Below are positions 35,028 to 43,484 of a DNA stretch of 45,217 nt, piece by piece. The notes beneath the pieces were generated by a model. The model saw only the letters and a program-made list of their open reading frames with translations. It was not told the origin of the DNA and did no database searches. The position numbers and the translations under genes were made by a program. Position 1 is the first letter of the stretch. Every line of letters starts with the position of its first letter. Source of the stretch: Alphaproteobacteria bacterium (GTDB lineage: Bacteria > Pseudomonadota > Alphaproteobacteria > CAAHEQ01 > UBA3637); NCBI GenBank assembly GCA_017647405.1, contig JAGCKR010000041.1, positions 1 to 45,217 on the forward strand. The letters are read 5' to 3'.

Positions 35028-38000
35028 CGGATACAAATAATTTAATGCCATTTAATATTGTTTTTTTAAATGAGCCTTTACCTAAGTGTTTTAATCAGCG
35101 ACCTGGGATGACTTATGCAGATTTATTATCCGCTGTGGGACGAGAGTTTAAAAATCCTCACTTTTTGAATCAATATGGGAAAAAGGGAACACATCCCAAA
35201 AGCCAAGAAGAATTCAGAAAAGAGTTTTTTGAAGAAATTCGTTGTATGATGAATGAAGAGGAATATAGAAGATGCCTCGCTATTTTTCATGACTTGGAAA
35301 AAGAAACGGATTATCAGGCATTAAAAAGAAGTAAATATATTGGCAATTCACAAAATGCCAGAAATCATATGGGGGCAAATAATCTTTTAGAATGGGTATT
35401 TAGTGGGAATGGTAGAATTGATGCGTGTTTTATCCAAAAAGACGGCGTTAAATTTATTTTTATTATGGATGTTCGGTTAAGTAATCATGACACTAAAAAA
35501 GATACACCACTTCATGAGCAAAATAGGAATATTGCGAAAGTTATTTCTGATTCTTTTGATAGTAAAAATGGGAATGATCCGGATGGTATTTTTAAAACTG
35601 GTTTATTGTCTTATCAACATGAGCTTTTGCAAAATACAAATACCTTTTCAGCTCAATTTGAAACACTTTTGGTTACAATTGAACAGTTGGTTACTTCAAA
35701 TGAATCGGTTCAAGAAAAAATTGATTTGTTTAAAAGAGATTTTACTTCTTGTTTAAAGCACGTTGATGAAGAAGGTTTTAATAAATATATTGCGGAACGT
35801 TTACAAAACGGACCAATTAAGAGATATCAAAAAGAATTGTTTGAAAAATTATATCAATATGAGTATGGGAATGATGATTTAAACAATGATATTGAAAATG
35901 CGTTTACCTTAATTCAATTAGTTAAGACGACATCGCCGGCATTATTTAACCGGATGATTGATTTGATTGAAAAAAAAGAGGATGAAAAATCTGAAAGTAA
36001 ATGGGCGCAAGATATTTTGGATTGTTTTCGTGTTTTTCATAAAATTCCGCAATCTCATATATATATTTTAGAAGAAATGGTGGAAGATGTTTGTTCGGAT
36101 ATTGAAGAAGAGGATGTTAAAAATAAATTAACATATTTTGTTTCCTCTTTAAAATCACTTAAAGAAAAATATGTAGCAACAGATAAAAATTCACCGCTCC
36201 AAATATTTAAAAATAATTTGCAACATGTCAAAAAATCGCGTTTTTCATCATTGGATGAAACATGGAATGAAAGGATTGCGGAAAGTAAATCTCAAAACCT
36301 TTTAGAGGATATGCTAAATATAGATGTTTCAACTCTTGATAGGGTAGAATCAATTGATAAAATTGCAAAAGCATTTATTAAAATGGTTGTTGAAGATGAG
36401 TATACATCTGTTTCTGATTTTGTGAAAAAAAATCGAGTCATAACACATCGCTCAAATAAAAATAATCTGTATCGAAAACTTAAAAATCCGGATGATACTT
36501 TTTCATTTATTTTCAATGAATTATTTAAAAATGAAAAGATAAAAGAAGGTGTGATTCAACAATATCCTTATTTAAGTGGGTATATTCAAAAATTTCAGAC
36601 AGATTTATCATTTGAGTATTTAGATGAAATTAATACGATTTGTGAATATTATGCTGAATATGCTGTTTCAGGGGACGAAGAATTCTTTATTGAAGCAAAT
36701 AATGTTTTGCTTCAGATGAAGCCGGATGAACGCGCCCTTTTAAAGGGATATGTCTCCCATGTGTTTGAACAAAGCGATATATCCGAATTGGTTGTTGGGT
36801 CAATGGATATTCTTCATGAGTATTCAGAAATTGAAAAATTAAAAGAAAAGGAAAAAAACTCAGAACGTTTAGAATTGATTGCTAAAAAAGAAAACGAAGC
36901 AGCCATCCGAGTTGCCAATAGAGTTGCTTTTGAAAATGCGTTTAATGAATTTTTGCTGGATATGGGTAATGTTGATTTGTATGAAGAAATTCAAATTAAA
37001 ATCAAGAGATTAACCCAAACGGATTTAATGGAATTAAAAGAATCTAATGGGGAATTGGGTGAGTTTATTTCAGATTATCTTAAATATCGCTCTCAAAAGA
37101 AAAAGCCTGCATTTTCCAGTTTGATTGAAAAAATAGTTGTTCGGGAAGCAAAAAAACGAAGAATGAAATTTGATCAATCTTTAGAAAATTACTTTAATTC
37201 ACTTGATCGAGGTGCTGCAAAAAAAGATTTAGGCTTTGCATGTTTAACATTGGAAGCATCCGATGTACCCCTTTTATTGGAAATGTGGCATCGCGATGAA
37301 CATAAAAACAGGTTGAAAATTTTATTTTTGGAAACATATCAAAAAGCTTCATTTGATGTTGCAATGAAAAAAATCGATAGTCAAATTGTTTCAGAGAAAA
37401 AAGAAATTTATGATAGATTTGAGCAAAGTTATGAAGATGTTATTAATGATAATCAAGTGTCAAAGGCTTCTGATTTTGTTGATTTTTTAATGAATTTGAC
37501 TCTTGTTGATATGGATATGCTTTTATATATGAATGAACAACATGAGAATATGCAGGCATATCAACTGTTAAAGTCTGTTGAAAAAATAAAATCAAAAAAT
37601 GCTAAAACAACAAAGGATAACATTCAAACATTTGTTTTAGATTCAGCGCGTCGTGCCATGTTATCCAAAAGTATGGCTGAATATTTTGGTTTTGGATGTC
37701 ACAAACCAAGTGAGGAGCAAAAAAAGGCTTTTATTAAAGCACTTTTAACTGCTGAAAAATCTGACATTAATTCGTTTTTTAGTGAAACATCAAATGTTCC
37801 ACCATTTAATTTCTTTTTTGGTAAATTGCGGAATTTGAAAAATAAAACTAATGTCAAAAATATTGAAGAAAATATTTCTATTCTCATGGAATCATGTTTA
37901 CGTCGTTGGAATTTTTATAATTCATATTTGTTGTTGATAAGAGATGATTTTGTCCAAAAAGATAAAGCTGAAATGTTAGTAGATGAATATTTGTTGTTAA

Positions 38001-38647
38001 CGGAGCAAGATCAAAAAGATATGATTTTAGAACAGAAAGATGGATTACTTTATCCTGTTCTTTTAACGCGTTTGAATGCTGTCAGAAAAGAAAATAACAA
38101 CAAAGAAAGTTTGGTTGAATTTATTGAAAATAATGTATGGGAATCTATGTTTTATGCATTGTTTGATAAATTTCCGCGTGAAAATGGTGAAATTAAAGAT
38201 TTTGAAAGCAGGGTAATATATGAAGCTGCCATTGCAAGTTTATCCTTTGATCATGCATATGAGATGTTGTGTCAAAAAACACCTAAGAAACCAAGATGTT
38301 TAACTCAGTCTTTAAAAATTAAATGTTTTTTTGATGCGTATGATAATGTTTTGCTTGATAAAACAAATGCGGATTCTCAAAAAAGGTTAAAAGATATTTG
38401 TTGTATGTGTACATTACCGGATTTAAAATTTATTGCAGGACAAACACCTGACGATAATATGTTTGATTTTGTAAATCGTTTGATTTTTGTAACATCCTCC
38501 ACAACATCACCTTTGGAAAAGGAAAATAATGTGCATTATGCTATTGAAACGTTGATAAGCAGTGGTCAAAAAAATGAGGTGATTAATTTAGGTGGTTTTA
38601 ACATGTCATTACCGGTTAAAACGCAAGGATCAAAATTAAGAGATTAG
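35024..38647 (+). CDS. Giant 1207-residue helical-repeat protein of unknown function
   Basis: The protein is 1207 residues, soluble in appearance, with no signal peptide. The N-terminal 280 residues include a small alpha/beta stretch (RIDACFIQKDGVKFIFIMDV near 126-145) that might be a nuclease-like core, but that is weak. From about residue 539 the chain repeats a unit of about 80 residues: starts near 539, 632, 715, 799, 880, 959, 1035 and 1099. Each unit has an aromatic helix start, a variable insert, a helix with the pattern LTxxDhxxL, and a closing amphipathic helix. This suggests an alpha-solenoid binding surface. It is coupled by ATGA to the 246-residue gene. The base composition fits its neighbours. 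Confidence 0.7.
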   Translation: MTDTNNLMPFNIVFLNEPLPKCFNQRPGMTYADLLSAVGREFKNPHFLNQYGKKGTHPKSQEEFRKEFFEEIRCMMNEEEYRRCLAIFHDLEKETDYQALKRSKYIGNSQNARNHMGANNLLEWVFSGNGRIDACFIQKDGVKFIFIMDVRLSNHDTKKDTPLHEQNRNIAKVISDSFDSKNGNDPDGIFKTGLLSYQHELLQNTNTFSAQFETLLVTIEQLVTSNESVQEKIDLFKRDFTSCLKHVDEEGFNKYIAERLQNGPIKRYQKELFEKLYQYEYGNDDLNNDIENAFTLIQLVKTTSPALFNRMIDLIEKKEDEKSESKWAQDILDCFRVFHKIPQSHIYILEEMVEDVCSDIEEEDVKNKLTYFVSSLKSLKEKYVATDKNSPLQIFKNNLQHVKKSRFSSLDETWNERIAESKSQNLLEDMLNIDVSTLDRVESIDKIAKAFIKMVVEDEYTSVSDFVKKNRVITHRSNKNNLYRKLKNPDDTFSFIFNELFKNEKIKEGVIQQYPYLSGYIQKFQTDLSFEYLDEINTICEYYAEYAVSGDEEFFIEANNVLLQMKPDERALLKGYVSHVFEQSDISELVVGSMDILHEYSEIEKLKEKEKNSERLELIAKKENEAAIRVANRVAFENAFNEFLLDMGNVDLYEEIQIKIKRLTQTDLMELKESNGELGEFISDYLKYRSQKKKPAFSSLIEKIVVREAKKRRMKFDQSLENYFNSLDRGAAKKDLGFACLTLEASDVPLLLEMWHRDEHKNRLKILFLETYQKASFDVAMKKIDSQIVSEKKEIYDRFEQSYEDVINDNQVSKASDFVDFLMNLTLVDMDMLLYMNEQHENMQAYQLLKSVEKIKSKNAKTTKDNIQTFVLDSARRAMLSKSMAEYFGFGCHKPSEEQKKAFIKALLTAEKSDINSFFSETSNVPPFNFFFGKLRNLKNKTNVKNIEENISILMESCLRRWNFYNSYLLLIRDDFVQKDKAEMLVDEYLLLTEQDQKDMILEQKDGLLYPVLLTRLNAVRKENNNKESLVEFIENNVWESMFYALFDKFPRENGEIKDFESRVIYEAAIASLSFDHAYEMLCQKTPKKPRCLTQSLKIKCFFDAYDNVLLDKTNADSQKRLKDICCMCTLPDLKFIAGQTPDDNMFDFVNRLIFVTSSTTSPLEKENNVHYAIETLISSGQKNEVINLGGFNMSLPVKTQGSKLRD

Positions 38648-38695
38648 TTTAAAAATAAATCTTATTACTGATTTATTCGTTTCTTTATAAAAATA

Positions 38696-38724
38696 TTGAC
38701 ACAAAATTAAAAAATTGATATAAT
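38696..38724 (+). promoter_or_regulatory. Perfect consensus promoter of the 59-aa/279-aa pair
   Basis: TTGACA (38696-38701), 17 bp, TATAAT (38719-38724). It is the only fully consensus promoter I found in this window; such strength usually goes with tight repression. Confidence 0.85.
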
Positions 38725-38725
38725 T

Positions 38726-38750
38726 ACCTGAAAATAACAATTTTTCAGGT
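38726..38750. promoter_or_regulatory. Inverted repeat at the start of transcription (operator candidate)
   Basis: ACCTGAAAA (38726-38734) is the exact reverse complement of 38742-38750, with a 7-bp centre. It spans the predicted start of transcription (about 38731), so the first arm would be only partly in the RNA; a DNA operator is more likely than an RNA hairpin. The right arm also supplies part of the AGGTGA ribosome site. Confidence 0.65.
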
Positions 38751-38758
38751 GATTTATC

Positions 38759-38938
38759 ATGGTTGATTATTTAAAGAAAGCGAAAAAAGTTTCAAAATAT
38801 TATCCACCACATCAATTACCAACAGATGTTTCTGATGTAGTTCAAGTTGCTAATTGTGGACCAAAATTAAAATTTTCGGCTATTTGTATCCCTCATCAAT
38901 ATAAGAAATTGAGATATCGTTCTCGTGAAAAAGAGTAA
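38759..38938 (+). CDS. 59-residue protein, possible antitoxin-like regulator
   Basis: This short gene encodes MVDYLKKAKKVSKYYPPHQL followed by 39 more residues ending RSREKE. AGGTGA (38748-38753) precedes the ATG. The chain is basic, with two Cys (ANCGPK and AICIPH) and a Pro-rich middle. I do not recognise the family. It lies 11 bp before a 279-residue gene that has its own AAAAGGAGG site, in the order expected for antitoxin-toxin pairs, and behind a consensus promoter with an operator-like repeat. It could repress the pair and neutralise the second product. Confidence 0.65.
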   Translation: MVDYLKKAKKVSKYYPPHQLPTDVSDVVQVANCGPKLKFSAICIPHQYKKLRYRSREKE

Positions 38939-38949
38939 AAGGAGGATTT

Positions 38950-39789
38950 ATGCTTTATACTTCACCTTTATTAAAAGATAATGAACATTTTTACAAAGCA
39001 TATCATTTGACTTTTGATGAAAAAAGCATAGTTGAGTTTGCTCAAAATGGATCAAGTATTAAACAATCAAATGGAACTGGGGGACAAAAAGGAGGCCTTT
39101 TTTTCTGGGTTGATCAAGAAGGGGTTAGATTTTGGTTAAAACGATTTTTGGCCTGTGAAAAACAGGTAATGGAAAGTGGTATCGGAAGTGCAAAAAAAGT
39201 TCCGGAAAAAGTATATGTTTTGGAATTTAAAATTCCTAAAAAAGATTTTTATTATCCTGATTGGCAAGTTGATTTTGCTTTATGTGGGCGATATTTAATT
39301 CCTTTGATTTCGAGATATTATTATAAATTATATAAAAAACAATTATTAGATGAAAAAGAAGTTTCCTTGTATTTAAATTGTCCATTAGTGCACGATAAAA
39401 AATATTCAAAAAAAATAAAAGGAATGAGAATAGAAAACAAAAAACTTGTTTTAAATTTTGATCAGTCAATATTTTCATTTTCATCTTTAAAAAATTACAG
39501 TTCATACTATTCGGGAGTAATACAGCGATTGCATGGTTTTTTGTATTTGAAATCAAAAGGATATGCTATAGCTTATACTAATTTTATGAAGAAAATGTTT
39601 TGCAAAAATACTCTGGGAGCTGTTAAATATTGTGGTCCAAAAAATTTAAAACCGCTAGCAGTTGAGGTATGGGATGCAAAAACAGGTGCATTGCTTTTAA
39701 GAAGTGAAAATATCAAAGTTTTTGCTGAAGAAATTGCTAGCCAAAAAGAATTTAAACTTACAGATCATTTTCAAAGAGTGAAAAATTAG
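38950..39789 (+). CDS. 279-residue protein with faint ADP-ribosyltransferase-like start
   Basis: The protein has 279 residues and follows AAAGGAGG. The first 70 residues (YHLTFDEKSIVEFAQNGSS, then GGQKGGLFFWVDQEGVRFW) recall the NAD-binding start of ADP-ribosyltransferase-like toxins, where an H/R-x-T strand is followed by a helix and a GG-h-Y/F strand. VYVLEFKIPKKDF near 95-107 would be the next strand. The rest, including a Phe/Tyr/Lys-rich middle, is unlike anything I know. There is no signal peptide. If the fold is right, the substrate is unknown. It shares a promoter with the 59-residue gene and its end lies 1 bp from the convergent DUF805 gene. Confidence 0.6.
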   Translation: MLYTSPLLKDNEHFYKAYHLTFDEKSIVEFAQNGSSIKQSNGTGGQKGGLFFWVDQEGVRFWLKRFLACEKQVMESGIGSAKKVPEKVYVLEFKIPKKDFYYPDWQVDFALCGRYLIPLISRYYYKLYKKQLLDEKEVSLYLNCPLVHDKKYSKKIKGMRIENKKLVLNFDQSIFSFSSLKNYSSYYSGVIQRLHGFLYLKSKGYAIAYTNFMKKMFCKNTLGAVKYCGPKNLKPLAVEVWDAKTGALLLRSENIKVFAEEIASQKEFKLTDHFQRVKN

Positions 39790-39790
39790 T

Positions 39791-40132
39791 TTAAACTTCG
39801 GCATTCCCGTATCTGTTTGAAAGATTTTTTCCTTTTATAAATGGAATGATTAAAATTGGCAAAATTAATAAAGACCACCAACCGCTTAAATTTAAATCGT
39901 GAAGTCTTCTTATAATAAGACCACCAATAATCCACGGGGTAAAAATAAGAAAATAAAGAAGATACATCAGATTAATCAACCATATATCACTTAAAGACGA
40001 CATGACAATAGGAAAGATAAGATAAATTAACATAACAGTCCAAAACTCTAACAGATTAGCTCTGGAGTTAATATCAAAAAACTTATTTCCAAAAAATGTT
40101 GTAAAAATAATGTGAATAATTTTTTCAAACAT
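39791..40132 (-). CDS. DUF805 small membrane protein
   Basis: The protein has 113 residues and four hydrophobic segments. The DUF805 signatures SRANLLEFW (residues 23-31) and RRLHDLNLSGWW (near 75-86) are both present. Members such as YhaH occur widely, have no known enzymatic activity and sit in the inner membrane. AGAGGC precedes the ATG. It is a single gene, convergent with the 279-residue gene and 76 bp from the following Nudix gene, with its own promoter. Confidence 0.88.
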   Translation of the reverse strand: MFEKIIHIIFTTFFGNKFFDINSRANLLEFWTVMLIYLIFPIVMSSLSDIWLINLMYLLYFLIFTPWIIGGLIIRRLHDLNLSGWWSLLILPILIIPFIKGKNLSNRYGNAEV

Positions 40133-40161
40133 ATAAGCCTCTTTTTTCTTTTGATGTGGAT

Positions 40162-40190
40162 AGTTTAGCTGTCCTTCAAAAAAAAGTCAA
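40162..40190 (-). promoter_or_regulatory. Promoter of the DUF805 gene
   Basis: Minus-strand TTGACT (40185-40190) and TAAACT (40162-40167) are 17 bp apart. Confidence 0.5.
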
Positions 40191-40208
40191 AAAATATCTT
40201 TTTTGTAA

Positions 40209-40643
40209 TTATAATTTGCTTTTTGCACCGATAATTGCATAAGGCGTTGCATTTTTTTCATTTAACTCATTGATGTTAACCCAAACGGCTCCACCGGAAT
40301 CTATTCCATCTCCATCTTGTGATAGCATGCCGCTTGTTTGAATGTGATAGAGCAGGGCAGTATGTTCAAGAACGCCTGTTTGATTACTTTGGGGGGTGAA
40401 GTTTGAAAAAATAATAGATGTTTTTTTGTAAAAATTAAAAGAGGTGACATCCAAATTAGTTTCTTCTTTGATTTCTCTGATTAATGTTTCTTCTGGGACT
40501 TCATTCGTTTCTGGACTTCCACCGGGAAGATCGTAAAGACCTGTATATGGACCTCTTGTTTTTTTGATTAAAAGAATTTTATTGTCTTTAATGTTAATGC
40601 CATAAATACCAAAATGGGTTTTGGTAATATTTTGATTTTTCAT
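40209..40643 (-). CDS. Nudix hydrolase
   Basis: The protein has 144 residues. The Nudix box is intact: GGSPETNEVPEETLIREIKE then ETNL, with both Glu pairs needed for metal binding, in contrast to the NrtR at 31412. The core hydrolyses nucleoside diphosphates linked to another moiety (such as ADP-ribose, oxidised dNTPs or sugar nucleotides); substrate is not evident. The AGGCTT ribosome region is weak. A promoter lies upstream. A link with NAD breakdown is possible but not shown. Confidence 0.9.
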   Translation of the reverse strand: MKNQNITKTHFGIYGINIKDNKILLIKKTRGPYTGLYDLPGGSPETNEVPEETLIREIKEETNLDVTSFNFYKKTSIIFSNFTPQSNQTGVLEHTALLYHIQTSGMLSQDGDGIDSGGAVWVNINELNEKNATPYAIIGAKSKL

Positions 40644-40686
40644 AAGCCTTCCTTTTGAAGAATCTGATTAGATATAAACTGTTTTG

Positions 40687-40716
40687 ATTATGTATCAAAA
40701 ATATATCTCAAGTCAA
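40687..40716 (-). promoter_or_regulatory. Promoter of the Nudix gene
   Basis: Minus-strand TTGACT (40711-40716) and CATAAT (40687-40692) are 18 bp apart. Confidence 0.55.
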
Positions 40717-40792
40717 TGAGTTTTGACTTTATTTAATATGAGTTTTTTATCTATAAAAAAATATCTTTTAAGCTAATAAAATTTTTAAAAGA

Positions 40793-41479
40793 TTAACTTC
40801 TTTGATGTACTTTGTTAAATTTTTTAAAGAGAGGTAATGTTGAGTGAACAATTTTCATTGGATTGAGAGAAAGACTTTTTTCTTCTAATGTTCGTGCAAG
40901 ATTTTTATCCAGAGGCATATTTGTTTTGATGTCCCATAAAATTGAATTTTGAGAGAGTGTTTTTGCCTGATATGTTGTTTTTTGTTTTGGGGTGTCTGAT
41001 TTTTCTGGTGTTTTATTTTTTAATGCTTCTTTATTTTTTTGATATGCATAACCATATAAAAAAGCAGAAAAAACAGATAAAGGAGCCGTCCACGGGATGA
41101 TCTTGTTATCCCCTTTATCTTCGGTCATATATGAAACAATTGTTCCGATAAATCCGGCAATAGCGCTAAAAAAGCTTATTTTCTTGATGAAAGACCATGT
41201 TTTGGAAGGTTTTCCTAATTTTGCATCAATAGTTTCTTTTTTCTTTTGGGTGGTTCCTGCGATCCCGGCTGCCATAAGAGTTGTTGCATAGCCAACAGGA
41301 ATCAGAAAATCATCTTTTTTGGTTTCGCTAGCTCCGGCATAAACCGCTGCACAAGCGCTCAAAGCTGCTATAGATAAAGAAGCAGTTCTAATTCTATTTA
41401 ATTTTTTTGATTTTTTTTTGAATTTTGATAATTCGGATTGTTTTTCTGCGACATCTGTTGGGATATTAGTGTTATTCAT
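40793..41479 (-). CDS. Small membrane protein of unknown function
   Basis: The protein has 228 residues. Four hydrophobic segments lie at about 33-50, 58-76, 100-118 and 130-146. The first 30 residues are a Lys-rich coiled helix (SELSKFKKKSKKLNRI) and the C-terminal 80 are charged and probably cytosolic. The middle resembles small holin-like or DUF bundles but no family is recognised. AGAGG precedes the ATG, and a near-perfect promoter lies at 41503-41531 on the minus strand. It stands alone, divergent from the small lipoprotein gene. Confidence 0.65.
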   Translation of the reverse strand: MNNTNIPTDVAEKQSELSKFKKKSKKLNRIRTASLSIAALSACAAVYAGASETKKDDFLIPVGYATTLMAAGIAGTTQKKKETIDAKLGKPSKTWSFIKKISFFSAIAGFIGTIVSYMTEDKGDNKIIPWTAPLSVFSAFLYGYAYQKNKEALKNKTPEKSDTPKQKTTYQAKTLSQNSILWDIKTNMPLDKNLARTLEEKSLSLNPMKIVHSTLPLFKKFNKVHQRS

Positions 41480-41502
41480 GAAGACCTCTTTTTATTGTTG
41501 AA

Positions 41503-41531
41503 ATTGTATCAAATAGATATGTTTTTGTCAA
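41503..41531 (-). promoter_or_regulatory. Promoter of the membrane protein gene
   Basis: Minus-strand TTGACA (41526-41531) and TACAAT (41503-41508) are 17 bp apart. Confidence 0.7.
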
Positions 41532-41624
41532 GAGTTTTATGGAAATGTTGTTTTTTGTTTTTTGTTGACGAATGGTGTATTTTGAAGTAATCATTTAATT
41601 GTAATAAGAATTGAGAGGAATAAA

Positions 41625-41924
41625 ATGAAAAAAAATATTATGTTTATAATGGTAGCTTGTTTATTAACAGCTGCATGCGCTTCATCTAATGGTGATATTG
41701 CAAATTTATCCACAATGGGAAAAATGAAAAGCTGTTTAACAGATCAAGCTATGCAATCTTTAACAAATGGAACGCTTTATGCTAATGGCGTTTCTGCAAC
41801 AGCGAAATCAATTTCAAATAGTTGTATTAAATCTCTTGCAATGGAACATTTAGGAATTGATACTCAAACAACTCAAATGGCAACAACTATTTTGTCTGCT
41901 TTAAAAGCATCAAACCCACAATAG
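41625..41924 (+). CDS. Small lipoprotein of unknown function
   Basis: The protein has 99 residues. It has a lipoprotein signal peptide (MKKNIMFIMVACLLTAAC) with lipobox LTAAC, so Cys18 would carry the lipid after cleavage by signal peptidase II. The mature part of 81 residues is Ser/Thr/Gln rich, with two further Cys (KSCLTD and NSCIKS) that may form a disulfide. Family not recognised. AGAGGAATAAA precedes the ATG; TTGACG at 41565 could be a -35. A hairpin terminator follows. Confidence 0.75.
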   Translation: MKKNIMFIMVACLLTAACASSNGDIANLSTMGKMKSCLTDQAMQSLTNGTLYANGVSATAKSISNSCIKSLAMEHLGIDTQTTQMATTILSALKASNPQ

Positions 41925-41941
41925 TTTTTTTAATTCTTTTA

Positions 41942-41968
41942 AACCCCTGTCTTTTTTTGACAGGGGTT
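41942..41968 (+). terminator. Terminator of the lipoprotein gene
   Basis: AACCCCTGTC (41942-41951) pairs perfectly with 41959-41968 around T7. The following U-run is short (ATTTAAT). Its CCCCTGT core is the same as that of the terminator at 8191. Confidence 0.65.
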
Positions 41969-42080
41969 ATTTAATAATTGACATTTAACATATTATCATT
42001 TAGGTTGAAAAAATGGTAAATCAAGAGCTGATTAAAAACTAAAAAGCGTCTGTTAGATATTGATAACGTGAATAAATAAA

Positions 42081-42330
42081 ATGATTAAAAATACACAAAG
42101 ATTTTTTGTTTTAGATGTAATAAAGATTTTGTTTTGTGTTTATATTGTAATGTATCATTTAAAAGGAGCAGTCTTACATATATTATGTGTGGTGGGGCTT
42201 GCGAAATGATGGGTGCTTTGTTTAAAAGCCAATATTTGTCACATTGTTTTTTTCTTTTTTAGGGAAGTTTTTGAAAAGCGGATTGTTAAAGGGGGAATAA
42301 AAAGATGGTTTTATTTTTCTCTAATATCAT
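42081..42330 (+). pseudogene. Decayed acyltransferase-3-like fragment
   Basis: The 430-bp gap 41925-42354 contains no intact gene. From ATG 42081 a 42-codon frame (MIKNTQRFFVLDVIKILFCV, then YIVMYHL) resembles the first helix of membrane acyltransferase family 3, which typically reads LDxxKxxxxxxVxxxH. It stops at 42209. Shifted frames afterwards still read hydrophobic and basic (CFFLF, GKFLKSGLLKGGIKRW), in line with a frameshifted, truncated remnant. It lies just before O-acetylation genes, where such an enzyme would fit. Confidence 0.45.
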
Positions 42331-42354
42331 ATGGGGGGCATGGTGGGAATTAAA

Positions 42355-43482
42355 ATGAGTCAAATTTACAGATATTTTTTCCTTTTTTTATTTTTTATAA
42401 CTATTTGTTTTTTTAGTGTTTTAAGTAAAAATCGGGGAGGGGTAAGTGCCTTTGAAAACAGGCGATTAACCGAGTGGACAAAAATAACGGACACTAAAAA
42501 TGTTGAGAAATACATTTCTGATCATCTTCCTTTAAGAGAAAAACTATTAACAATTTATTTTTCACTTAACCTTAAATTATCTGCCATTAATCAAGCTGTT
42601 ATTGAAGGAAAAGATGGATGGTTTTTTAAAGGAGAAAATAACACTGTTTATAATTTGCCGGTCATTCCCTCGTTTCAAAATAAAAAAGTTTTGTCTGAAG
42701 CACAACATCTTCAAATTATTTCTAATCTTCAAAAGGTTCAAGCCTATTGTGATGAAAACAATATCAAATTTTATTTAATGTTTCCACCTGATAAGCACCG
42801 TATCTATGCGCAGTTTATGCCGAATGGTATTTTACGGCACAAAAATTTATCTCCGAAAAAGCAATTAACAAGTCTTTTGCCCGAAAATATTAGGTTGATT
42901 CCTTTGGAACAAAATATGATTGATGAGGCAAAAAAAAATTTATATCTCACATATTATAAAGAAGAATCTCATTGGAATGAAAATGGAGCATTTTTTGCTT
43001 ATCAACAGTTAATGAAAGAAATAAAAAAAGATTTTCCGGAAGTTAACATTCTTTTTAAAGAAGATTTTGTTATAAAAAAAGAGAAGGTTTGGAATGTTTA
43101 TAATGTTAGTAATAAACCTAATTTTTGCAATGGGAATCAATATCAGCCTAAATATGGGTTAAAACCAAATTTATATGATCATTTTATATATAAAAAACAA
43201 AATGATATAAAAGTAGAATGGAGAGGTAATTTTCGTAGTTCTGTAAATAAGAGTGGCAATCCTCTTTCAGTTTATATTGTGGGGGATAGTTTTGCTTGTT
43301 ATATCCATCCTTTTTTAAGCGCAACATTCAGGCGTGTTCGGTCTCATCGTTTTAATATGCCACGAGAGGTCTGGGGTATCAAATTCAATGAGCGTAAAAA
43401 AGAATTTGAACAAGAAAAGCCGGACATTTTAATTTTTAGCATTTCAGATTTAAAAATAAAAGATTTATTAAAGGTTGACTAA
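42355..43482 (+). CDS. AlgJ/AlgX-like acetyltransferase partner (SGNH-like)
   Basis: The protein has 375 residues from ATG 42355, which follows GGTGGGAA; an in-frame ATG at 42331 is less likely. One N-terminal membrane segment (YFFLFLFFITICFF) anchors a periplasmic domain. ENRRLT near residue 38, DGWFFKGENN, HWNENGAFFAYQQL and VGDSFACY match the alginate acetylation proteins AlgJ/AlgX and DHHW relatives. The GDS Ser and ESHWN Glu/His would form the SGNH-type active site. It would transfer acetyl groups to a periplasmic glycan, supplied by the AlgI-like protein encoded 2 bp downstream. Confidence 0.8.
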   Translation: MSQIYRYFFLFLFFITICFFSVLSKNRGGVSAFENRRLTEWTKITDTKNVEKYISDHLPLREKLLTIYFSLNLKLSAINQAVIEGKDGWFFKGENNTVYNLPVIPSFQNKKVLSEAQHLQIISNLQKVQAYCDENNIKFYLMFPPDKHRIYAQFMPNGILRHKNLSPKKQLTSLLPENIRLIPLEQNMIDEAKKNLYLTYYKEESHWNENGAFFAYQQLMKEIKKDFPEVNILFKEDFVIKKEKVWNVYNVSNKPNFCNGNQYQPKYGLKPNLYDHFIYKKQNDIKVEWRGNFRSSVNKSGNPLSVYIVGDSFACYIHPFLSATFRRVRSHRFNMPREVWGIKFNERKKEFEQEKPDILIFSISDLKIKDLLKVD

Positions 43483-43484
43483 TA

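Noticed and set aside
38726..38750. RNA thermometer or riboswitch at the 59-aa gene
   Set aside because: The predicted start of transcription lies inside the left arm, so the hairpin would not be complete in the RNA.
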